DNA from: Batkoa obscura
Lineage: Eukaryota > Entomophthoromycota > Entomophthoromycetes > Entomophthorales > Batkoaceae
Length of the DNA: 64,000 bases
Direction: 5' to 3'
Assembly (NCBI GenBank): GCA_030770535.1
Contig: JASVEC010000058.1
Location: forward strand, 62,001-126,000
Shown: one piece after another, positions 56,044 through 64,000 of the stretch
Layout of the letters: each line of letters begins with the position of its first letter
Position numbering within the stretch: position 1 is the stretch's first letter
Translations under genes and position numbers: made by a program
Notes under the pieces: model-generated
Database searches by the model: none
Told to the model about the DNA's origin: nothing
The model's input: the letters and a program-made list of their open reading frames with translations, nothing else

Positions 56044-57306
56044 ATGAGTGATACAAAAGCGTATTATCCAGTACATAACGAAAAAGAAGCATTATTATGC
56101 GAAGAGGGTAACAATACTGAGCCTTTACCAGAAGAACCCAAAAAAAGAAAGTGCAGTGTATTAAGAGTGTTGACTAAACTTATTATTTATTCTTTATTAG
56201 TCTTTGGTTTTTATCAATTAGCTTCAACTGTTCAATTCAACTGCCCATTTCAGCACGCAAATAGTGAAATGAAACCCTATTATCACCCTGGTCATGAACA
56301 CGGACCGGGTCATGGTCCAGGTCATGGCCATGGACCCAGACCAGTTTGCAATCCTACCATTCCATACAAAATAGAGGAAACCTTTGAATTCAACGCCAAA
56401 GAGCATACCTCCTTTGGAGTTGGCATGATTGGAAGCGTCAAATTCAGTACTGTAAAATTTGCACGTCACGATTCACCAAACATTAAAATAGAACCTGAAA
56501 TCTTTATCAGTAATGTTAAAGTAGCCGATGATGTTCATGTAGGTTTCCATATTAATAAAGATTCTTATGATTTCAGTATTCGTGGGCCAAGAGTATTCCA
56601 CAATAATGGGGAATGTATTAAGGCTAATATTTTAATTTATCTTCCTAATGACTTGGATCACCTTGAAAAATTTTGGTCTCATTTACCAGTCGGCGATATA
56701 GAAACTGATTTTAAAGGCAAATTAACTTTACAAAAGTTGGAACTTAAATTGGTTTGTGGTGATATTAAAATCAAAGACTTGATTGTTAATCAAATCAACC
56801 TTGGTACCGTTTCTGGTAACCTTCATGTTGAAGGTACCACCGGTCAAAGTGTAGCTTTATTTGCCACTCATGGCCATGTCACTACCACTAATATTAAAGC
56901 TGATCATGTAGTTGGTGCTACTGTTGATGGTAACGTTGATTTAACAGCCAAGAATTCCAATAAAGTACATGCAAAGGCCGTGAATGGAAACACTAGTATA
57001 AAAGTACTTCATGATGAGTCTCATGAAGCTAATCGCCCCCATCATGAAATCAACTATGACTCAGCTACTGTCAATGGAAACACTTTTATCTCCCTCCCAG
57101 CTACTTTCAAAGGAAGATTTGTTATTGAAACTTTTAACGGAAACACTGAGGTCGTTAGTAAAAATAAAGACGTAGTCCCTCACCTTGACAAGGATAGAAG
57201 AAATTTTAAGACTGGTCATCTTGGTGATGAATCCCATCCTCCTCCAACTGCTGGGTCCGCTAGAGCTGCCACCTTCAATGGAAATAGTAAAATTGAGTTT
57301 GCTTAA
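56044..57306 (+). CDS. Type II membrane protein with His-rich stalk and beta-repeat ectodomain
   Basis: 420 codons, single exon. Cytosolic N terminus (~50 residues, with KKRK), one transmembrane helix (VLTKLIIYSLLVFGFYQLAS, residues ~44-63), then a His/Gly/Pro stalk (HGPGHGPGHGHGPRP) that could bind metal. The rest is rich in short beta strands with repeating G-N turns (TVSGNLHVEGTTG, TVDGNVDLTA, AVNGNTSIKV, TVNGNTFISL, TFNGNTEVVS, TFNGNSKIEF), like the adhesin-type beta-solenoid proteins grouped in DUF4097-like families. A paired cysteine motif (CPFQ, RPVCNP, GECIKA, LVCGD) fits an extracellular domain. Function unknown; a cell-surface or wall role is inference. A decayed copy lies at 27885-28629. 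Confidence 0.8.
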   Translation: MSDTKAYYPVHNEKEALLCEEGNNTEPLPEEPKKRKCSVLRVLTKLIIYSLLVFGFYQLASTVQFNCPFQHANSEMKPYYHPGHEHGPGHGPGHGHGPRPVCNPTIPYKIEETFEFNAKEHTSFGVGMIGSVKFSTVKFARHDSPNIKIEPEIFISNVKVADDVHVGFHINKDSYDFSIRGPRVFHNNGECIKANILIYLPNDLDHLEKFWSHLPVGDIETDFKGKLTLQKLELKLVCGDIKIKDLIVNQINLGTVSGNLHVEGTTGQSVALFATHGHVTTTNIKADHVVGATVDGNVDLTAKNSNKVHAKAVNGNTSIKVLHDESHEANRPHHEINYDSATVNGNTFISLPATFKGRFVIETFNGNTEVVSKNKDVVPHLDKDRRNFKTGHLGDESHPPPTAGSARAATFNGNSKIEFA

Positions 57307-57499
57307 GTGGGATTAGTATTTATTTTCAATTAAACTGAATAAAGTGTGCTTTTATTTAAATTTAATTTTTCAGTGTTGTTCATTTTGTTTTTATTTACTT
57401 TCCTATCTTTGAATATTTGTTATACTGCCTATTTTTTTACTCAATTATTTCATTTTGTTGAAATTTTATTTTAAATTTGCTGGAGTGTTCAATTATTAA

Positions 57500-57582
57500 G
57501 ATCAGGTGGCCGAGTTGGTCTAAGGCGCCGTGTTAAGGCCGCGGTCTCTTCGGAGGCGTGGGTTCGAATCCCATCCTGATCA
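57500..57582 (+). tRNA. tRNA-Leu (anticodon AAG)
   Basis: The acceptor stem GATCAGG pairs with CCTGATC, discriminator A. D arm GCC...GGC with AGTTGGT. Anticodon stem CCGTG/CGCGG with loop TTAAGGC, anticodon AAG. Long class II variable arm (TCTCTTCGGAGG). T loop GGTTCGAATCC. No intron. A T-run (TCACACAGCTTATTTTG...) follows, without a strong terminator right at the end. Confidence 0.95.
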
Positions 57583-57782
57583 TATATCACACAGCTTATT
57601 TTGATAAGTGATTTATTTTATTCACTTTTACTGCTAAATATTCACGATCGATTCTGAATTTTCTTATGCCAAATGCTAATGACTAAAATATTACATACAC
57701 TAAGCTATCGTAATAATTTGATTATCTTTTTACTATTTTATTTAAAATTCAAAATTCAAAAAATTATCTAATTTCAACAATC

Positions 57783-58996
57783 ATGAAGCTAAGAAGCCAT
57801 AGTAAAATAAAGACGGAAATAGAACCAACAATAAAAAAGGAAATCGATATCGATAGTTCAATGACAATTACTTCACCAGAGGAGAAGCCAAAAAAAGTTA
57901 AAAAGGGTAAATTAAATAAAATTAATAAGAATTATTAATATTAATCAAAATAAATATATACTAGCTGCAACCAAGAAGGTATTAATAACTAGTGGTCCAT
58001 TTCTAAGTCATAAGCCCCCAAGTAACTGGGAATCAACTTTTCTAAAAATTAGAAAATATAGAGAAACTCATTCGGCACCTGTTGACTCTATGGGTTGTGA
58101 ACGTGGGGATGATGAAAAATTAACAGGAAAAGTAAGTCTTGTCATCAAATGCTATTTTTATGTATTCATATAATTTACATAACTTAGGAATTTCGATTTC
58201 ACGTGTTAATATCTTTAATCTTATCCTCACAAACGCGAGATGAGGACACTTATTTAGCTATGAAAAAACTGAGGCAAGCATGCGGAAAACCACTTACTCC
58301 TCAATTATTAGTAGATATGGATGAAGAAAAATTACATCAATGTATCACTAAAGTGGGGTTTCATAATTTAAAATGGAAATATATCAAACGAACAGCAAGA
58401 ATTTGTTTAGAGGAATATGATAATGATATACCAGATAATTTAGAAGAATTATTGAAACTTCCAGGGGTGGGTCCTAAAATGGCATTCCTAGCATTACAAT
58501 GTGGTTGGAATTATAATATAGGGATTGGTGTAGATACCCATGTACATAGGATTAGCAATCGATTAGGGTGGGTGAAAACAAAAGAACCGGAACAAACTAG
58601 AGTAGCGTTGGAAAATGTATTGCCTAAGAAATACTGGAAAGAGATTAACTTTTTATTGGTTGGTTTTGGGCAAACCGTTTGTATTGGTAAGTTTTTGAGT
58701 TATTGTAATAAAAAGTATGGATTAATTCTATTTTAGGGAATAGACCCAGATGCTTTGAATGCCCTGTTGCAGAGGATTGTCCCTCGTTTGATAAAACTTC
58801 TAAGCTAGGGAAAAGGGGTAATGTCAGATCGGCTATGCGACCAAAATTAGAGACAGGGGAGCCTGAGATCAAAATTGAGTTAGAAGAAAAAGAAGACAGT
58901 TTGAGCTTTGAAAGGTTAAATAACAAGGCTACAAAAGTAAAAAAGGAAGAGTCACCAGAGACTGAAACTGCTTCAAAATATTTTAAAAAGGAGTGA
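57783..58996 (+). CDS. NTH1: Endonuclease III homologue, bifunctional DNA glycosylase/AP lyase
   Basis: Base-excision repair of oxidised pyrimidines. Four exons (57783-57906, 57965-58131, 58188-58686, 58737-58996) give 349 codons, all in frame. The N-terminal ~75 residues are basic and polar with possible nuclear or mitochondrial targeting. Catalytic core: LISLILSSQTRDEDT, helix-hairpin-helix LLKLPGVGPKMAFLAL with the catalytic Lys, and VDTHVHRISNRLGW with the catalytic Asp. The 4Fe-4S cluster C-x6-C-x2-C-x5-C (CIGNRPRCFECPVAEDC) is split by the last intron right after CIG. An unusual acidic/Lys-rich C-terminal extension (~70 residues) follows the cluster. Confidence 0.95.
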
Positions 58997-60862
58997 TTTT
59001 GGAAATGCAGTTAATCAATATATTGCAAACAAGGCTTTATACTAAATTGTTGAAATAAGTGTTACATTTTAGATTAATTTTTAGTGCTATTTACTATTAA
59101 GCATGGACTTAGAAGTGAAACTAAAACTTCGATTTTTACTATTAAAGACAATGGATCAGTTGATTATTTAATTGTGATAAGAATAAATTATTGATTTATT
59201 TATAATTATATACATTGCTTATATTCCTTTGACTTATTTGAAATTATTTAATATAGCAAGTAATCAATAATTATCTATCAGCCTGCTAATGTTTTGATAC
59301 TTAATATTTTAAAGGATTTGTTCAGCAAGAAAGCTAGTGATATACAGCAAAATATAGTTGAAATAAATAACTTTGTTCGTTTTACAAAAATTACTTAAAT
59401 CTATACTAAAAAACCATTGTGTTATGTTTTTATTTGCTTTTGACATGTAAAGGATCTTATATTAATATTAAAACAACTAAAAGTGATATTACAATTAATA
59501 AACGTAGGATTGACAGTAGGTAACGCTGTCACCTAAGTGGATTGTAATTTACTTTATTTAGTAATATTACAAAGGCGTGAATTAAAAAATAAAGGCCAAA
59601 ACACCCAAAGAAATGTAGTCTGCGTTATCTATATAGTTGGTTTATATATTATCCAATATATAACTATCGCCTTTAAGTGGAGTAGAATAAAAGTAATCAA
59701 TAAAATCCTGAATTCTTCGTTTTAAATAAGGAAAATAATTTTTAATTTCTAATTATAGGAATAAACAAGTTTAAATTCTTTAATTTTTTTATAAAAAAAT
59801 CAAGATTTGAAAATTGTGATATTTTGACTATAAACAATATTTAAAAAACTTATTTGTTTAGTTTAGATTGACAGCGAAAACTAGTAAACATCTCGTAATC
59901 ATGTTTTATAATATAATCCAAAGGCAAGAATCTTTTTAGCCTAAAAGAGCTAAACCTCAGAAAATACATTATTTCGACTTTATAACTCAAGTGTTTAATA
60001 ACTTGATAACAACAATAAAAAACTATGATCAAAAAGTAGGAAAACAAGAAAAGCAAGGTTATTATCATCATTCAGAAACTAAAAACCAGATGATATGATG
60101 TAAAAGAAAAAGCAAAAAAATTAACTTGCTTTTGCGATTAAGAGGGCTTCGGTTAATCTGAGAATTTAGTGTTATTTATAAGGGGGAAGGGTTTTTATAT
60201 TTTTATAATTAAGCATGAATTAAAAGAAAAAAACAGAGAAGTAGGAATTGTTTTTATATTTGTTAAAAATAATAAAATGATTGGTGATGACTCAATAATA
60301 ACAGAAATCTATAAATAACACCATAATCAAATGTTTGTTTGTTGTCTTGATTCTATTATATTCTTATATATTATACTACCAGCCTAATGAAAAACCTATT
60401 AAATAAATATGTTAAAAAAGTTTCAGAAAATCAATGCGAGTTTGATCTTATAAAAGTCAGTATAATAAAATAAAGGATTAAAATGAAATACCAAAATCAA
60501 CAATAATGCAACAATAATATAATAATCTTACCTATCTCTCTCTACTCATTTTAATATTTACATCTACCAAAACCTAATAACCCCAATAACCTCAATAAAG
60601 AATAAAGTAGCCAACCCTAATTATATAATCTTACGCAGTATATTAAACTCCCTGCATTACATTGAAAAACTATAAGCCACATCATTCAGCTGACGTCTCA
60701 CGTCTAAATTTCTAGAATAAAATAAAAAAAGACCGAAGACATTAATATTTAAAATACCGAAACTATTAATTTTTAATTCATAAAAAAGTATATAAAAAAA
60801 AGAAAATTTATAATTAAAAACTTATTTTATTTAAAATAAAAAAATAACTAAATAATAATAAA
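58997..60862. other. Long spacer, no gene seen
   Basis: Mostly AT-rich. ORFs at 59537-59725 (+) and 59850-60071 (-, hydrophobic N terminus) are near chance length and not called. A local inverted repeat (TGACAG...CTGTCA) at about 59510-59530 is of unknown meaning. Confidence 0.4.
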
Positions 60863-61672
60863 ATGTCTGATCCTAATCAACTTTTTCGTTCTATATTTTA
60901 TCCAATATTAGCTATCTTGATCCTCATATCTATCCTTATACTTCTTCATCGCCTATACATCTATTTCAGAAATCTCAAGAATGGTCTTTCTTCCTCCAAT
61001 CCCCTTCCCCTACCTCACCCTACTATCCTGAATTCATATTAACTGCTAACAATTTCACCAAATTAACTATTGATCCTGAAGATAAAATAAATTTCTACTC
61101 TTCTTCTAATGTACAAACAGAACTACCAGTTGAGAGGAATGGATTTATTTATTTAGAAATTACTATCCTTGAACTATCTCCTACTAGCAACCTTTATTTC
61201 GGATTAGCAATGAAGGATGTTTTGAACTCTAATGAGATAGGTAAGTTAAAAAAGTAAAATATTTAATTACATATAACTTAATGACAATTACTGACAACTT
61301 TTATTACTTTAAGGCAACTCACCTAATAGTATCAGCTTACATATCAACACTGGTACCATCCACTGCCATCATCATCCACTCTTACAGCTTTATCATATTA
61401 ACCGCCCTCCTCCTACAGTCATTGGTTTATATTATAATAACTATCGATCCCAGCTCTACTACACATTAGATGGTATCGCAAGGGAATTGATTAATTTTAA
61501 AACCGAAGAAAGTCAATTTTATCCTACTATTTATTCGAATGGAGTTTGCTCTATTCAATTTAATTTTGGGAAACAACCCTTTAAGTTTCAATGGGCTAAT
61601 GATTGCGGTCTGAGGAAGAATAGGGTTAATTTAGAACCTAAAATGCCACCAAATTATACTATAGAAGCTTAA
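60863..61672 (+). CDS. SPRY-domain protein of the Ssh4/Ear1 type
   Basis: The SPRY domain is well supported: INFYSSSNVQTELPVERNGF, IYLEITILELSPTSNLYFGL, then after the 61242-61313 intron GNSPNSISLHINTG, TVIGLYYNNYRSQLYYTLDG and FYPTIYSNGVCSIQFNFG. The C terminus LEPKMPPNYTIEA carries a PPxY motif, as in yeast Ssh4/Ear1, which bring the Rsp5 ubiquitin ligase to membrane cargo. The ATG at 60863 opens a frame with a transmembrane helix (ILAILILISILILLH), as expected for that family, but the SPRY part (HLFQKSQEWSFFLQSPSPTS) is read in another frame. I find no good donor between them, so the 5' model is uncertain (other first exon, assembly indel, or damage). Confidence 0.68.
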
Positions 61673-61787
61673 TATGATGTTTCTATAGTTATAGTGCTTT
61701 TCTTGTTTATAATTTTTGAGACCATTTAATTGTAAATTCAATAAATTTATAGTATTAAAAATCAAATTACTCAAGTTTGACTTTTAC

Positions 61788-61888
61788 GATAAGAGAATGT
61801 ATTTTTGTTTAATTTTACTAACAATTTTTCTGCTTAAATAGCGCTCAAAAGATGGAAAAAGTGATGAACCCAAAAAAACGCCCCTATA
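61788..61888 (-). mobile_element. MITE copy 26
   Basis: Reverse copy, ATAAGAGAATGTA left end, AAATAGCGCTCAAAAGATGG core, ACGCCCCTATAT right end. Confidence 0.85.
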
Positions 61889-62065
61889 TTTTTATTTATT
61901 TTTTAATGCTTTGAAAAAATTTAATTGTTACATATATTTAAAGAACAACTTACTAATATAATAATACAAAAATACTTGATAAAAAATGAATGTTAATTTA
62001 TCAAATTACAAAAATTACTAACTATTAAGATTATTATTATTGATTATTAAAAGATAGATTTTGTT

Positions 62066-62171
62066 ATATGGAAGTGTTTTTTGACTTCATTATTTTTTCC
62101 ATTTTTTAAGCGCTATTTAAGCGGAAAAATTGTTGGTAAAATTCTTAGATATAAAAATACATCTCAACATA
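62066..62171 (+). mobile_element. MITE copy 27
   Basis: Forward copy, ATATGGAAGTG left end, AAGCGCTATTTAAGCGG core, ACATCTCAACAT right end. Confidence 0.87.
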
Positions 62172-62415
62172 CAGCAGTCTACTTTGAAGGTAATAAGTTA
62201 TAGCATTCTGAACTATTTTTTTCTCAAGTTTAGTAACATTATCTAGCTGGTTCTTTGTTTACTATATTGTGTTAATTTAGAACATCCTATATTAAACATA
62301 GACACTCTGTAGCTGTTAGTTAAAATAAAATAAAACAAATAATAATCGAAAATAAGCATTGATATCTAACATAGCCTTTAACATTTTATTATTCTTTTTG
62401 TAAGCTAGATCATCT

Positions 62416-63929
62416 TTATTTTTTCAAAGCAGAAATTGGAAACCTTGGCATGAAATCTTCATCACTATTATCCTCTTCACTATTTTCGCTTTCTTCATCA
62501 CTATCCCCTTCCCACTCTTCTTCGTCTGTTGTATCCTCTTGATATTTCATGGCAGCCTTTGAAGCAGATGCTTTTTTGATTTTATTTCTGGTACGTAATT
62601 GATACTTTCTTAAATGAGAAGTATCGTTGGAATAAACATCTTCACAATCTAATAAGGAAGAGCTATCTCGGGACAAAAAGGTTTTAAACTAATAATAATA
62701 AGTCAAATATGTATTTCTATTATTTAAATAGAATTACTCTTTCACTAGCAATATTTAATGCTATTTCGTCTTCAACTATACCAAAAGAAAATTTAAAACT
62801 TGTCCAATCACCCGTTGGGTCAAATCCAGTATATTTAGTCAATGGTTTATCTTTAAATAATTTACTATCTTCTGTTCTATATGTCATCAATTTACTATAT
62901 TAAAGTTAAGGTTATTATTTATTATTATTGCCATTATTAATAATTTATAAACTTACGAACTACTAATAGTATATAGCATTTGTAGATTAATTTTCAAAAT
63001 TAATAAACAACTCATTGAGTCAGAAAGTTTAGCTAATAATAAATCGGAAATATTGTCTTCTTCTATTTTACAAAGTTAATATCAACGTATACTATAATAG
63101 CGCTGTTATTTAAACTACCTTTTTTATCTTCGTTATCAATGTAATGAATTACATCAGCACCTGTTGTAGAAATTACTTGATTAATTAATGTAATTAAATA
63201 AATTGGTTCATCTAATGTTTTATATTCTAAAAACGCTAAATTTTCCAATATGAATTTATGATATTGAACATCCACCTAAAAAATAAACAATTATTTATAT
63301 TACTATTATTACTAAATAGTATTTACTCCATTTAGATTTTGTTTAAAATCATATTCGAAGTTTTTAATAATAGAATGAAATAATTCATTTCTACGTTGTT
63401 TACTATGACGAATAAATTTATAAAAACCATTTAATAAACCCACTGGAAATTCATTATCTGATTGTCTAAACCCAAATAGGCTCTCATTTTCCATAACTTT
63501 TAAATGATATTGATAAGTAACTTGCACAGCTTCAATATTTTTTGAATAAGCAATAGATTCAAATCGAATAGCTATACTTGTATAAATAAAATAAGCCAAA
63601 TTACTTAAACTTTTATCTTCACTTGTAGTTAGGCCAATTAATACTGGTAAACACATTAATGGATTAACATGACCCTGTTCAACAATTGGTTTAATTACTT
63701 TTAATGCTCTCATTTGTAACGAATGAATTCCACTTAATCCACAATTTAATATATTTTCTAAACAATATTGCATAACAGAACATATGATACTTGATTCTCC
63801 CATTTGTTCTGTATTACCAATTAAATCTTCTAAACCGATTATCTTTTTATCTTCTGTTTTGTTTAATATATCCGTTATAGTTGGCGATTCTTGTGCTAAA
63901 TAATCATAAAGTAAATTTAAAAATTTCAA
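62416..63929 (-). CDS. SCC2: Cohesin loader Scc2/Mis4/Nipbl, C-terminal part
   Basis: The large HEAT-repeat ATPase activator that loads cohesin with Scc4. Only the 3' part is inside; the open reading continues across the right edge (about 63929-64000, toward higher coordinates). Visible are the C-terminal HEAT helices: SSIICSVMQYCLENILNCGL, IHSLQMRALKVIKPIVEQGH and VNPLMCLPVLIGLTTSEDKS, the best-conserved Nipbl/Scc2 block. Then come FGFRQSDNEFPVGLLNGFYK, IRHSKQRRNELFHSI and, after introns, YHKFILENLAFLEYKTLDEP, KLSDSMSCLL, YTGFDPTGDW and a polar acidic end (DEEEWEGDSDEESENSEEDN) closing in FPISALKK. About five exons with short introns. Confidence 0.85.
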
Positions 63930-64000
63930 TTTAATATCCTTATTTTTTGATAATAAAATATTTGAAAATAATTCAAAGGATTCTTCTTTAATAAAATAAC

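Noticed and set aside
59850-60071. 73-codon minus-strand ORF with hydrophobic start
   Set aside because: Hydrophobic runs arise easily in AT-rich DNA; no supporting motif, repeat or neighbour relation.

Overview
The window looks like nuclear DNA of an early-diverging fungus. It is very AT-rich, and almost every conserved gene is cut by 45-60 nt introns with GTAAG-like donors and TTTAG-like acceptors. The conserved genes include several typical of fungi: a Rit1 initiator-tRNA modifier, a Tvp15/COPI-associated membrane protein, Efr3, a Munc13-like protein, and a SPRY protein with a C-terminal PPxY motif. A NEDD1-like gamma-tubulin adaptor is also present. I cannot name the species. A zoopagomycete/entomophthoralean-type fungus is one possibility, inferred only from composition and gene style.

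Layout. 0-4.4 kb: phosphoinositide phospholipase C (5' end outside the window) and Utp23 in convergent orientation. 4.4-12 kb: Tvp15-like protein with a 10-nt micro-exon, a secreted class 3 lipase, a small SET protein, a short membrane protein, and the first inverted-repeat mobile elements. 13-26 kb: a dense conserved block of AIG1/FAHFA-hydrolase-like protein, SCI1-like nuclear protein, Rit1, eIF2D and Efr3. 26-34 kb: accessory island 1. 35-41 kb: a small secreted PYQ-repeat protein, a Munc13-like protein and pantothenate kinase. 42-56 kb: accessory island 2, interrupted at 43.7-45.6 kb by the NEDD1-like gene. 56-64 kb: an intact type II membrane protein, tRNA-Leu(AAG), an Nth1 DNA glycosylase, an Ssh4/Ear1-like SPRY protein, and the 3' part of the Scc2/Nipbl cohesin loader.

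The two islands share the same three lineage-specific families. (1) Secreted proteins are built from short two-cysteine helical modules joined by Gly-Gly-Asn repeats; three copies are intact and three decayed. (2) The His-rich type II membrane protein is intact at 56 kb and decayed at 28 kb. (3) A cysteine-containing family is decayed at both 33.5 and 42.8 kb. Copies of the secreted family keep a homologous upstream block containing CCG/CGG half-sites, of the kind zinc-cluster regulators bind.

The islands and their flanks also carry about 27 copies of one ~105-bp terminal-inverted-repeat element (MITE; ends ATATGGGGATG / CATCCCCATAT). A 567-codon DDE-like transposase ORF at 52.7-54.4 kb sits between inverted ends resembling those of the MITEs, so it is a candidate source of the family.

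Functions are assigned by recognising motifs, without database searches. Intron coordinates come from splice signals plus frame continuity. Three genes (Rit1, the SPRY gene and the 11.5 kb membrane protein) show a frame jump that I could not explain with a normal intron.
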